A DNA stretch of 64,000 bases. It comes from an uncultured Caulobacterales bacterium (GTDB lineage Bacteria > Pseudomonadota > Alphaproteobacteria > Caulobacterales > Maricaulaceae). This document shows positions 1-7,513 of this stretch, one piece after another. A model generated the notes under the pieces. It was not told the origin of the DNA and did no database searches. It worked only from the letters and a program-made list of their open reading frames with translations. The position numbers and the translations under genes are program-made. Every line of letters starts with the position of its first letter. The first letter of the stretch is position 1. Location: contig CANNER010000003.1 in the NCBI GenBank assembly GCA_947503715.1, positions 496,001-560,000 on the forward strand, in the 5' to 3' direction.

Positions 1-37
1 TTCCCGGTCCAACAGCTGACGGCACGTCTACAACAAA

Positions 38-742
38 TTAAACATTTACGGCTGGACGCACCAAGTCAGGATTGTCATTACGCGCATTTCCAACGGCGGC
101 GCCAATCTCATAATGACCAAGGTCTCTTGCGCCTAATTTCGTCTCTAAAATAAGGTCAGGGTTAGCATTGGCGTCCAGCCAGTCATCCCAGTTCTCCTCG
201 GGCAATCGCACCGGCATCCGGTGATGTAGGTGTTTGATATCACCCGTCGCGGCTGTCGTCAGGATCGTGCAGGAGAGCAGCTCTATCCCCTCATCCACGC
301 GCCAATGGTCCCATAATCCGGCCATCGCGAAAATCTCTTCGCCGACCTTGTCCGAATCCTCAAAAATGAAATGCGGTTGCTTAACCTCTTTTCCGTTTGG
401 CATCTCAATGCGTTCCCATTCATACCATCCGGTTGTCGGGATCAGGGCGCGACGTCTCTTATAAGGCGTGCGGAAACTCGGCTTCTCTTTCGCAGTCTCC
501 ACCCGCGCATTAAACATCGGACGCCCCTCCGGCGATTCCTTGCGCCAAGACGGGTGTAAGCCCCAGCGCATGGGAACAATTGACCGCTCCCCCGCGCCGT
601 TTAACGCGATCACGGGCACGACACTGGCGGGTGCGATATTATATTTCGGCTCCCAGTCCCAAAGCCCTTCCGAGCTTGTTTTCGCCCCAAAGCGGGCCGC
701 AATCTCGGCCAAGTTTGCTGCCAATGTGTAACGTCCGCACAT
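38..742 (-). CDS. SOS response-associated peptidase (SRAP/HMCES/YedK family)
   Basis: SRAP proteins form a covalent thiazolidine crosslink with abasic sites in single-stranded DNA, shielding them during replication. The family requires cysteine directly after the initiator Met. An in-frame ATG at 742 gives MCGRYTL, so I start there rather than at upstream in-frame codons. Other family marks are the N-A-R-x-E-T segment (FNARVETAKEKPSF), TGWYEWE with the conserved Glu, and HHRMPV with the active-site His. At 234 aa it is a normal bacterial length and looks intact. It is divergent from the NUDIX gene with only about 40 bp between the starts. Confidence 0.93.
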   Translation of the reverse strand: MCGRYTLAANLAEIAARFGAKTSSEGLWDWEPKYNIAPASVVPVIALNGAGERSIVPMRWGLHPSWRKESPEGRPMFNARVETAKEKPSFRTPYKRRRALIPTTGWYEWERIEMPNGKEVKQPHFIFEDSDKVGEEIFAMAGLWDHWRVDEGIELLSCTILTTAATGDIKHLHHRMPVRLPEENWDDWLDANANPDLILETKLGARDLGHYEIGAAVGNARNDNPDLVRPAVNV

Positions 743-783
743 GGGGTCGCTATAGGCGGTGAGAGCGCGTAAGGGAATTGGTG

Positions 784-1203
784 ATGAGTATTGAGCGAAC
801 AAATTGTGTGGGTGTCGTCTGTATCAAGGGCAAGAGCGTCCTCTTGATCCAACGCGGCACTGCCCCGCGAAAGGGCGAGTGGTCAATCCCCGGCGGGCGG
901 ATAGAACCGGACGAAACGGAAGCCGAGGCTTCATTGCGTGAACTGTCCGAGGAGACGGGCGTAACGGCAGACCTCCTCACAAAAATCACGGTTCTGAATG
1001 CAGATTTCGAAGGGTATCACTACCGCCTCCATGACTATCTCGCGCGGTGGACGGGCGGCGAACCAAAAGCCGGAGATGATGCCGCCCAAGCGCGCTTCGT
1101 TCCGCTGGACGAAATTGACGCGCTCGGGATGTGGCCGGAAACCGTCCGCGTGATCCGCGAAGGCCATGCAAAAATGGCTTTGTTTTCCGGACAGGCGGCG
1201 TAA
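784..1203 (+). CDS. NUDIX hydrolase
   Basis: A NUDIX pyrophosphohydrolase of 139 aa that would cleave a nucleoside diphosphate linked to another moiety; the substrate cannot be told from sequence. The Nudix box is complete near residues 35-58: GG, then E five residues on, then REL-x-EE-x-G (GGRIEPDE ... LRELSEETGV). The ATG at 784 follows an AAGGGA ribosome site at 771-776; TTG 778 and GTG 781 lie in frame just upstream and are less likely. The next two genes follow within 10 bp, so this is probably the first gene of a three-gene operon. A NUDIX gene beside a TIGR02301 gene is an arrangement I associate with alphaproteobacteria. Confidence 0.9.
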   Translation: MSIERTNCVGVVCIKGKSVLLIQRGTAPRKGEWSIPGGRIEPDETEAEASLRELSEETGVTADLLTKITVLNADFEGYHYRLHDYLARWTGGEPKAGDDAAQARFVPLDEIDALGMWPETVRVIREGHAKMALFSGQAA

Positions 1204-1212
1204 ATTGATCAT

Positions 1213-1680
1213 ATGAAATGGTGGTTTGCATATCTCGCCCTCGCGACGGCCTTACTCGCCGCGCCCGCTTATGCGCAGGATGCCAGCGCGGAGAAACCGC
1301 TGACGGAACGCGAAAAACGCGCGGCCGCCGCGAAAGCCCGTGAAGCGGCCGAACTCCGCGTCGAAGAAGATATGGTCACAATGACCAGCCTCGTCGAGGC
1401 GCTCTCCAAAAATCTCGGCCAAATTCATTATCTGCGGACGCTTTGCTTTGGCCCGAATGATCAGAAATGGCGCGACTATGCCACCAATATGATGGACATC
1501 GAATCGGATGGCGATGACGAACGCAAACGTCAACTCGTCCGCGCCTTTAATGCCGGGTATTATCAAGAACAGGAACGTCACGACGCCTGTTCCAATCAGG
1601 TCTCCGTCGATGTTGCGGCCTTGGCTGAAAATGGGCGTCACATCGCCTCCATGCTCGGCGATCCATACCGGGAGCAGTAA
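1213..1680 (+). CDS. TIGR02301 family secreted protein
   Basis: A 155-aa conserved alphaproteobacterial protein of unknown function. It has a clear Sec signal peptide (MKWWFAYLALATALLAAPAYA, cleavage after AYA-Q), then a charged Glu/Arg/Ala-rich helix (about 30-50), then the family core with H-Y-L-R-x-L-C-F-G near residue 72 and a C-terminal segment with paired Cys (LCFG and DACS). This fits a small periplasmic helical protein. It sits 9 bp after the NUDIX gene and abuts the META lipoprotein gene (stop then ATG, no gap), so the three are likely co-transcribed. The family assignment is from memory of its motifs. Confidence 0.75.
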   Translation: MKWWFAYLALATALLAAPAYAQDASAEKPLTEREKRAAAAKAREAAELRVEEDMVTMTSLVEALSKNLGQIHYLRTLCFGPNDQKWRDYATNMMDIESDGDDERKRQLVRAFNAGYYQEQERHDACSNQVSVDVAALAENGRHIASMLGDPYREQ

Positions 1681-2097
1681 ATGGCAATACAATTTCTCAT
1701 CCCCCTCGCCGTTGGTGCACTCGTCCTCGCAGGCTGTACGAAAGCTGTGACAGAGGTCAGAAAATCACGTCCCTTAACGACTTTAGAAGGCAGTGAATGG
1801 GGGCCGCTCACGCCGGGCCCCGCCGAACAATTCGTCGCCTTTAAAACAGGCGGGGAAATTGTCGGGAATGGGGGCTGTAATAATTTCTTCGGTCAATATA
1901 CGCAGGACGGCCCAAAACTCACGATTGGCGCCCTGGCTAGTACGAAGAAAATGTGCGCCACCGGTATGGAAGACGAAGCCGCCTTTATGAAAAACCTCCA
2001 AGACACACGTCGCGCCGAAGCCACACATAAATCGCTGACCCTTTACGGGGCGGAGGACAATATTCTTATGGAGTTAAAACGGCGCGATTGGGATTAG
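1681..2097 (+). CDS. META domain lipoprotein (HslJ-like)
   Basis: A 138-aa lipoprotein: the N-terminal hydrophobic segment ends in the lipobox LAGC at Cys19. The rest matches the META/HslJ fold: GSEW near residue 38, the NGGCNNFFGQY segment near 62-72, then K-L-T-I and a K-x-M-C (KKMC) strand, the usual paired cysteines of the domain. META domains occur in heat-inducible or envelope stress proteins (HslJ in E. coli); the molecular activity is unknown. It starts directly at the stop of the upstream gene, so translation is probably coupled. Confidence 0.85.
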   Translation: MAIQFLIPLAVGALVLAGCTKAVTEVRKSRPLTTLEGSEWGPLTPGPAEQFVAFKTGGEIVGNGGCNNFFGQYTQDGPKLTIGALASTKKMCATGMEDEAAFMKNLQDTRRAEATHKSLTLYGAEDNILMELKRRDWD

Positions 2098-2114
2098 TCT
2101 AGGAGGGTATCAGT

Positions 2115-2828
2115 CTACTCTTCCGCGAATCCATAACTCAATTGCACGCCGTCAATAGGCGGGTTTGGATATCTGGTTTCAACGGTTTTGACATCGCCCG
2201 CTGCGATTGTGCCCGTTTCAACATACCATTCCGCAACGGCTTCCCCGCTGCGGTTATGCAGGCGGAAGCCGAGATAAGAGGCGAGTTTTGTGTCACCCGT
2301 TAGGTTTTTAATGGATGTTTTCACGAAGAGCACGGGCTCACCCTCAACTAAAAGCGTTTCCGTTTCGGGTGATGCGATATCCAAACCACCCTGTTTCACG
2401 GGAATGCCGAGACTTTGATAGACACTTGCTGCAATCGGTGTGCGGTTCACGATGTCCTGCCGTTTGACAAAGGCGAGGATCGCCGCCGCGATAAGGATAG
2501 CAATCGTGACCGCCCAGATCAGGAAGATGACCCGTTTGCGGCGCTTCAGCTTTTCTGCATCAGCACGGTCCCGTAGAGCAATATGAGCCCCAGCAGGGGC
2601 GACGTCACCAAAAGCCAACTCCGCCTGCGGGTCGGGCGTGATTTCGATTTCAGGCTCAATCAAAACGGTTTGGTTATCCTCAAGCGCCAGCGCATCCGGA
2701 TCAACCGTCTCTGCCGCCGCAAACCAGGTTGTTTCGCATTTGGCACAGCGCACCGTCCTACCATTCGGGCCAATTGACCCCTCTTTCGCCATATAACGAG
2801 TGGAACATTCGGGACAGGTCAGTATCAT
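2115..2828 (-). CDS. MJ0042-type zinc-ribbon membrane protein
   Basis: A 237-aa protein with an N-terminal zinc ribbon of the MJ0042 type (CPECSTRY at 5-12 and CAKCETTW near 28-35, two CxxC knuckles), an acidic linker, one transmembrane helix near residues 100-120 (VIFLIWAVTIAILIAAAILA), and a C-terminal beta-rich domain resembling DUF3426 that would lie in the periplasm. In many alphaproteobacteria a gene of this type lies next to ftsE, as here, where it is divergent from ftsE with about 45 bp between starts. No function is established; a link to division is inferred only from position. Confidence 0.8.
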   Translation of the reverse strand: MILTCPECSTRYMAKEGSIGPNGRTVRCAKCETTWFAAAETVDPDALALEDNQTVLIEPEIEITPDPQAELAFGDVAPAGAHIALRDRADAEKLKRRKRVIFLIWAVTIAILIAAAILAFVKRQDIVNRTPIAASVYQSLGIPVKQGGLDIASPETETLLVEGEPVLFVKTSIKNLTGDTKLASYLGFRLHNRSGEAVAEWYVETGTIAAGDVKTVETRYPNPPIDGVQLSYGFAEE

Positions 2829-2872
2829 AGAGTTTCAAACGTTTCGCGATTCAGCCAAAGGAACATGCACTC

Positions 2873-3574
2873 GTGCCACAAACGGCCCCAATGTCAAACC
2901 TCCCGGACCTCGTCAATTTTGAACGGGTCGCGCTGCGCTATGGGCGCGGGCCGGAAGTTCTGACCGATGCAACGCTTGACCTGCCACAGGGGAGTTTCAC
3001 CTTTCTGACGGGTCCGTCGGGCGCGGGGAAATCGACCCTGCTCAAACTCTGCTATCTCTCGCTGATTCCGTCACGCGGCCTCATCCGCATGTTTGGTCGC
3101 GACAGCTCCGGCCTGTCCTATGCGGAACGTCAAGCGATCAAGCGACGCATCGGCGTTGTCTTGCAGGACTTTCACCTTATTGAGCATCTGAGTGTTTACG
3201 AGAATGTCGCCCTGCCCCTGCGCGTGTCCGGACAATCGCGGGCCAGTTACAATGATGATGTCGTCGAATTACTGCAATGGGTCGGGCTCGGTCACCGGAT
3301 GCAGGCCTTTCCGTCGACCCTCTCGGGCGGGGAGAAGCAACGTGCCGCGATTGCACGGGCCGTGATTGCCAAGCCGGATCTTTTGATTGCAGATGAACCG
3401 ACGGGGAATGTGGATCCCGTCATTGGTCGCCGCCTGCTGCGGCTGTTCTCGGAAATGAACCGCATGGGCGCAACGGTCCTGATCGCGACGCATGACACGC
3501 ATCTGATCGACGAGTTGGATGCGCGGGTTTTGCGGATTGAGGATGGACGTGTGTTTAAGGGGAAACCCGAATGA
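2873..3574 (+). CDS. ftsE: cell division ATP-binding protein FtsE
   Basis: ATPase of the FtsEX complex, a type VII ABC system that transmits force across the inner membrane to control peptidoglycan hydrolases at the division site. It carries Walker A (GPSGAGKST), the ABC signature (LSGGEKQR), Walker B (LLIADEPTGNVD) and the switch His (ATHD). The start is read as GTG 2873, which has AAAGGAA about ten bases upstream; ATG 2891 is the alternative and would remove six residues. It overlaps ftsX by 4 bp (ATGA). At 233 aa it is close to the family's usual 220-230. Confidence 0.93.
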   Translation: MPQTAPMSNLPDLVNFERVALRYGRGPEVLTDATLDLPQGSFTFLTGPSGAGKSTLLKLCYLSLIPSRGLIRMFGRDSSGLSYAERQAIKRRIGVVLQDFHLIEHLSVYENVALPLRVSGQSRASYNDDVVELLQWVGLGHRMQAFPSTLSGGEKQRAAIARAVIAKPDLLIADEPTGNVDPVIGRRLLRLFSEMNRMGATVLIATHDTHLIDELDARVLRIEDGRVFKGKPE

Positions 3575-4467
3575 ATACGGTGACTTCATCATTCATTGGC
3601 GGGGAAGCCCCGCTCCTACCGGACCGCGTCAAGAATACGCGCGCGCTCTGGGTCGTGTTGATTATCATGGCATTACTGGCGGGGTTCGCGCTTCTCTTTG
3701 CGCGCGGCGCGATGCGTCTTTCCGGCGATTGGCAAACGCAGCTTTCCGGAACGCTGACCGTGCAAGTCCTGTTGGAGAGTCAATCGGAGTGGGAGGACCG
3801 AACCCGCACGGCGCGGGATGTCCTTTCCGGCACACTCCCCGGAGCGGATATCGCGATTGTTCCGCAATCCGAGTCCCACGCCCTGTTGCAGCCCTGGCTG
3901 GGCAATACGGTTTTGCCGGAAGATTTACCCGTGCCGGGCTTGATCGAAATTACCGGAGAGACGCTGTCGGCCAGCCGCGTTCAAACAGCTTTGGACGGCG
4001 CGAATATTTCCGCCAATGTCGATGATAATTCCCGCTATGCCGATAATTTGCGCGGCACGGCCCGACGCCTCGTCGCAATCGGGATCGGGGTTTTGATTTT
4101 GATTTTAACAGCCGGACTCGCCGTGAATATTTTCGCGACGCGGGCGGGGATGACGGCGCAGAAAGAGATTATACGCGTCCTCGTTCAAGTTGGGGCGACG
4201 GATAGTTTTATCGCCAAACTCTTTGTCGGACAGGCGGCAACTCGCGGCGCGGTCGGGGCTGCAATCGGCCTTGTCGCCTCGGCCATTATCTGGCTGGTTC
4301 TGTCTATGACGGGGGATTGGGGTGGCCTAGGTTGGACAGGATTTAGCGCGGGGTTACTGGACTTCGTCTGGCTGATCGGTCTTGGGCTCGTCTTTGCGAT
4401 CATCTGCGCCATGGCCGCCGGACTGACCGCCAGTCGCCAGCTCGCCTATGAGCGCAAACGCCTGTGA
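3571..4467 (+). CDS. ftsX: cell division permease FtsX
   Basis: Membrane partner of FtsE, 298 aa. It has the FtsX topology: a cytoplasmic N-terminus, TM1 near 25-46, a periplasmic extracellular domain of about 120 residues (SGDWQTQLSGTLTVQV onward), then three helices near 168-190, 218-242 and 260-283, and a short basic tail. The 4-bp overlaps with ftsE upstream and the ydcF-like gene downstream indicate a three-gene operon. The periplasmic loop is where FtsX proteins bind hydrolase activators; no such partner is in the window. Confidence 0.92.
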   Translation: MNTVTSSFIGGEAPLLPDRVKNTRALWVVLIIMALLAGFALLFARGAMRLSGDWQTQLSGTLTVQVLLESQSEWEDRTRTARDVLSGTLPGADIAIVPQSESHALLQPWLGNTVLPEDLPVPGLIEITGETLSASRVQTALDGANISANVDDNSRYADNLRGTARRLVAIGIGVLILILTAGLAVNIFATRAGMTAQKEIIRVLVQVGATDSFIAKLFVGQAATRGAVGAAIGLVASAIIWLVLSMTGDWGGLGWTGFSAGLLDFVWLIGLGLVFAIICAMAAGLTASRQLAYERKRL

Positions 4468-5123
4468 GACGTCGGGTCGATACTTTGGAAAAGCCGTCAA
4501 AGCGGCGGGGTTGGGCGAAGTTTTTCCTTTTCCTGCTGATCGGGTCGCTCTCACTTTTACTCGGCGGTTTCCTCTCTTTTGCCCATCATGTGGACGGTAT
4601 AAAACCGCCCGCCACGCTGTCCTCCGCTGACGGAATCGTCGTCTGGACGGGCAAGGGCGGCGGGCGTTTGCAGGCGGGTGCGGAGTTGCTCGCGCAGAAA
4701 AAAGGCGAGCGGCTGCTGATTTCAGGTGTCAATGAGAGTAATGATATCGCCGCCATTCGCGAATTATCGGGCTTATCGCAAGACCTCACGGATTGCTGTC
4801 TCGATCTGGATTACGCCGCGAAAGATACAATCGGCAATGCCCGCGAAACGGCCGTCTGGGCGGGCGCGCTCGGTTATGATCACATCATCCTCGTGACCTC
4901 CGCCTACCACATGCCCCGCGCCCAAGCCGAAATTGCGGGCGCAGCAGGACGTATTCGGATTACCCCCTATCCCGTGGAGCGGGCGGATGCGCGGAAATGG
5001 TATAAATCCTGGGATCGGACGAAACGGCTGGCTCAGGAATATTCGAAATTACTGCTGACCTATGCGCGGGGCCGAAGCGGCGAACGGGACACACCGGAGT
5101 TAGAAATGAAACCAGTAGGTTAG
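4464..5123 (+). CDS. YdcF family (DUF218) membrane-anchored protein
   Basis: A 219-aa DUF218/YdcF protein. A basic N-terminus and one membrane anchor (about 19-40, FFLFLLIGSLSLLLGGFLSF) precede the DUF218 Rossmann-like domain, with DGIVVWTGKGGGRLQAG, an ERLLISG strand, and VTSAYHMPRAQAE near residues 148-160, the hallmark S-x-x-H-M-x-R-A segment. Members such as SanA, ElyC and YdcF affect envelope integrity; ElyC is tied to lipid-carrier metabolism. GTG 4464 overlaps the ftsX stop by 4 bp, so I place it in the ftsEX operon and infer an envelope role. Its 3' end overlaps the convergent tyrC-like gene by 4 bp. Confidence 0.87.
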   Translation: MRRRVDTLEKPSKRRGWAKFFLFLLIGSLSLLLGGFLSFAHHVDGIKPPATLSSADGIVVWTGKGGGRLQAGAELLAQKKGERLLISGVNESNDIAAIRELSGLSQDLTDCCLDLDYAAKDTIGNARETAVWAGALGYDHIILVTSAYHMPRAQAEIAGAAGRIRITPYPVERADARKWYKSWDRTKRLAQEYSKLLLTYARGRSGERDTPELEMKPVG

Positions 5124-5998
5124 TCCTTATCCGCATCCAAAATGCGTCGCCGAATATCGCGAGTCTTCGCAAAACTATCCACCAATGTATCGCCGTCGTC
5201 CCAACGAATGGCACGTTTCAGGGCGGTCAAATCCTCGATAAACCGGTCCACAACTTCCAGCGTCGCCTGTTTATTTGTTAGGAAAACATCGCGCCACATG
5301 ACGGGGTCAGAGGCCGCGATACGTGTGAAATCGCGAAATCCACCGGCGGAGAATTTAACGACTTCTTTCCGTGTGACCGTTTCCATATCAATGGCCGTAC
5401 CCACCAATGTGTAAGCAATTAAATGCGGCAGGTGAGAGGTCGTCGCCATGACCATGTCATGCCGTTTGGGGTCCATAATCTCGACATCGCTACCGAGGGC
5501 TTCCCAAAAATCCGTCAGTTTTTGCGTGGCTGTATTGTCCGTTCCGGCAGGCGGAGTGAGGACGCACCAACGGTCTTCAAACAGTTCTGCAAAGCCCGAC
5601 TCAGGACCGGAATTTTCCGTGCCCGCAATGGGGTGACCGGGAATGAAATGCACATCCTCCCGCACGCGCCCCGTCAGAGCTTTAACCAAATGGCCCTTCA
5701 CAGAACCAACATCCGTTAATATTGCACCCGACTTGAGAGACGGCATTAAGGCCATAGCTGTTGTCGAAAGACGCGCTGACGGCGTGCAGAGAATGACCAA
5801 ATCCGCTTGCGCCGCGAAATGATCCGCCGGACCGTCCGCCACGCCGTCTGCAATGCCCAGCTTTGTGATGGCTTTGCACGCGGGCTCAGACGTGTCAGCG
5901 ATGAATATGGTTTTCGCCTGTCCTTTGACGCGCGCAGCGCGCGCTATGGAGGAGCCGATCAGGCCGCCGCCCACGATAAGAAGTGTGTCGAAGCTCAT
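5120..5998 (-). CDS. tyrC: prephenate/arogenate dehydrogenase (TyrC/TyrA)
   Basis: NAD(P)-dependent oxidative decarboxylation of prephenate or arogenate, the tyrosine branch after chorismate mutase. The N-terminal Rossmann motif GGGLIGSS (residues 10-17) is followed by an acidic residue at the end of strand 2 (FIADTSE). The substrate-site segment HPIAGTE lies near residue 121 and is followed by a helical C-terminal dimerisation domain with SHLPHLIAY. It is 292 aa with no ACT domain, like the monofunctional cyclohexadienyl dehydrogenases of alphaproteobacteria. The start is 1 bp from the stop of the chorismate mutase gene, so the two act in one pathway and one operon. Confidence 0.93.
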   Translation of the reverse strand: MSFDTLLIVGGGLIGSSIARAARVKGQAKTIFIADTSEPACKAITKLGIADGVADGPADHFAAQADLVILCTPSARLSTTAMALMPSLKSGAILTDVGSVKGHLVKALTGRVREDVHFIPGHPIAGTENSGPESGFAELFEDRWCVLTPPAGTDNTATQKLTDFWEALGSDVEIMDPKRHDMVMATTSHLPHLIAYTLVGTAIDMETVTRKEVVKFSAGGFRDFTRIAASDPVMWRDVFLTNKQATLEVVDRFIEDLTALKRAIRWDDGDTLVDSFAKTRDIRRRILDADKD

Positions 5999-5999
5999 C

Positions 6000-6749
6000 T
6001 TATTGTCCTATTGGGCGCGGTAAAACACCAATGACGCGCATCGTTTTGGTCGGCTCTATCGCGTGATAACCGTCGAGGCTGTAAAGCGAAAAAGCTCCTG
6101 ATTGTGCCCGCAATTTGGCGCCTGCTGGAACATCCGCGTCGCCCGTCGCGCAGATCAATGTCTGGTCCGCACCGGAGGGTAGAATATCCGCCGTCGCAAC
6201 CGCCACGGCTTGGGGCCAATCATCCCGACCCGTGCGGGGAAGTCCGGCCAGAATGTGCATCCCTTCCATTGCGCCGCCGGGGCCGAGGGCTGTCCACCAG
6301 CTGACCATACCACCGGGCGGTGGCGCAGGCGATGGGAGGACCGCAACGCCCTCATCCTCGGCATAACATCCGGCCAGTGCCGCGCTCGTCGTGGGATAGG
6401 TTTTTATCGAAAGCGCCGCGCCGAAACGGTCACGCACGAGCGACCAATTAGATAGCACGTCCCCTTCCAGCGCGACATGCAAACGCATCGGCCCCTGCGC
6501 CGCGAGACTGGCGCTCATGAGTTCGGCCCAAATGGTGGAGACCAATGAGGCGGAGGTCGAGCGCGCTTCGGCGGCAAGTTGGCGGACATGGCTGTCCTCC
6601 CGCGAGGGTCGCCAAACGCGCATGCCGGACTTTGCCTTGCGGACCTGTGCGGAGAGTTCGAGACGCTCCGCGATCAGGTCGAGCAACGCATTATCCACAC
6701 GGTCAATCTCGCGCCGGATGACTTCTATGTCGGGTATCTCGTTAGACAT
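6000..6749 (-). CDS. chorismate mutase (AroQ type) with a degenerate prephenate-dehydratase-like C-terminus
   Basis: Residues about 8-95 are an AroQ-fold chorismate mutase: R-R-E-I-D-x-V-D near 13-19, L-D-L-I-A-E-R-L, the K in VRKAKS, and R-P-S-R-E at the usual place for the second active-site arginine. It converts chorismate to prephenate, which the adjacent tyrC product uses. Residues 100-249 follow the outline of a prephenate dehydratase domain (GPMRLHVALEG, a YPTTSAALAGCYAEDEGVAVLP strand-helix-strand), but I do not find the catalytic Thr-Arg-Phe dehydratase motif. The domain is therefore probably non-catalytic, perhaps regulatory. The start overlaps the methyltransferase gene by 8 bp. 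Confidence 0.85.
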   Translation of the reverse strand: MSNEIPDIEVIRREIDRVDNALLDLIAERLELSAQVRKAKSGMRVWRPSREDSHVRQLAAEARSTSASLVSTIWAELMSASLAAQGPMRLHVALEGDVLSNWSLVRDRFGAALSIKTYPTTSAALAGCYAEDEGVAVLPSPAPPPGGMVSWWTALGPGGAMEGMHILAGLPRTGRDDWPQAVAVATADILPSGADQTLICATGDADVPAGAKLRAQSGAFSLYSLDGYHAIEPTKTMRVIGVLPRPIGQ

Positions 6750-7485
6750 TATCTCGTTTGGTCCTGTTCATCACGGGTGAGCCTGCGAATTTCGGTCGGG
6801 CGACTTTTTCCGCATGACCATTATCCGGCGTGACGTAAAGGCGCTTAATCGCTTCGACAAGGACAAGTCCGGAAAAACCGGGCCAGACCGTCTCCCCGAA
6901 CCGTTCCATACCGGTCACGAGCTTTGGGCGGGCGAGCATTTTGACGGGCGGAATGTAGAGTGCGTTGGAGCCGACCGTGGGCTGAAATCCTGCTACGCTC
7001 AGCGCAGCTTTCAACTGGCGACGGGAATAGGGCCGTCCTGCGCCAAAGGGCAGACTCTCGGCCCGCGCCCACATGCCCGCACGGTTGGACGCGATCACGA
7101 CAATGCGGCCTTCGGGGCGCAGCACGCGGTAGAGCTCCGCGAGTGTGGCTTTCGAGGTTTCCGATTCTTCGAGCGCATGGATAGCCAGAATATTATCGAA
7201 ACTTGCGTCTGAGAATGGGAGCGCTTGCCCCTCGCAGAGCACCGTCGCAATACCCCGCTTTCCGGGATGGGCGATCGCGCCTTGCCCCTCCGGCATAGCG
7301 AGGACAACGCGGTTCGCAGTCGTCTCATAGGCATTGAGATAGGGCCAAGCGTAGCCAAAGCCGAGGACGTTCTTTCCTGATAAATCTGGCCAAAGCGTTG
7401 AGAGCCGCCGCGCCGCCATATCCCGCGCGGCCAAGCCCAAAGAGGTGGCGTAGAAAGTCTCCAAACGTGTCGCCGTCTCGCGCAT
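6742..7485 (-). CDS. class I SAM-dependent methyltransferase (Methyltransf_11-like)
   Basis: A 247-aa Rossmann-fold methyltransferase. The SAM-binding glycine loop is VLGFGYAWPYL near residue 40-50, a loose form of the usual G-x-G-x-G. The post-II acidic region is followed by CEGQALPFSDASFDNI (motif II/III near 84-99) and LAELYRVLRPEGRIVVI (motif post-III near 115-131). The substrate is unknown. It starts the tail of a minus-strand run EAL protein, methyltransferase, chorismate mutase, tyrC, and overlaps the mutase gene by 8 bp, so co-translation is likely. Nothing in the sequence ties it to aromatic amino acids. Confidence 0.85.
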   Translation of the reverse strand: MRETATRLETFYATSLGLAARDMAARRLSTLWPDLSGKNVLGFGYAWPYLNAYETTANRVVLAMPEGQGAIAHPGKRGIATVLCEGQALPFSDASFDNILAIHALEESETSKATLAELYRVLRPEGRIVVIASNRAGMWARAESLPFGAGRPYSRRQLKAALSVAGFQPTVGSNALYIPPVKMLARPKLVTGMERFGETVWPGFSGLVLVEAIKRLYVTPDNGHAEKVARPKFAGSPVMNRTKRDNV

Positions 7486-7513
7486 GATTGACGTTTAAAC
7501 GTCGAAAGGGAAC

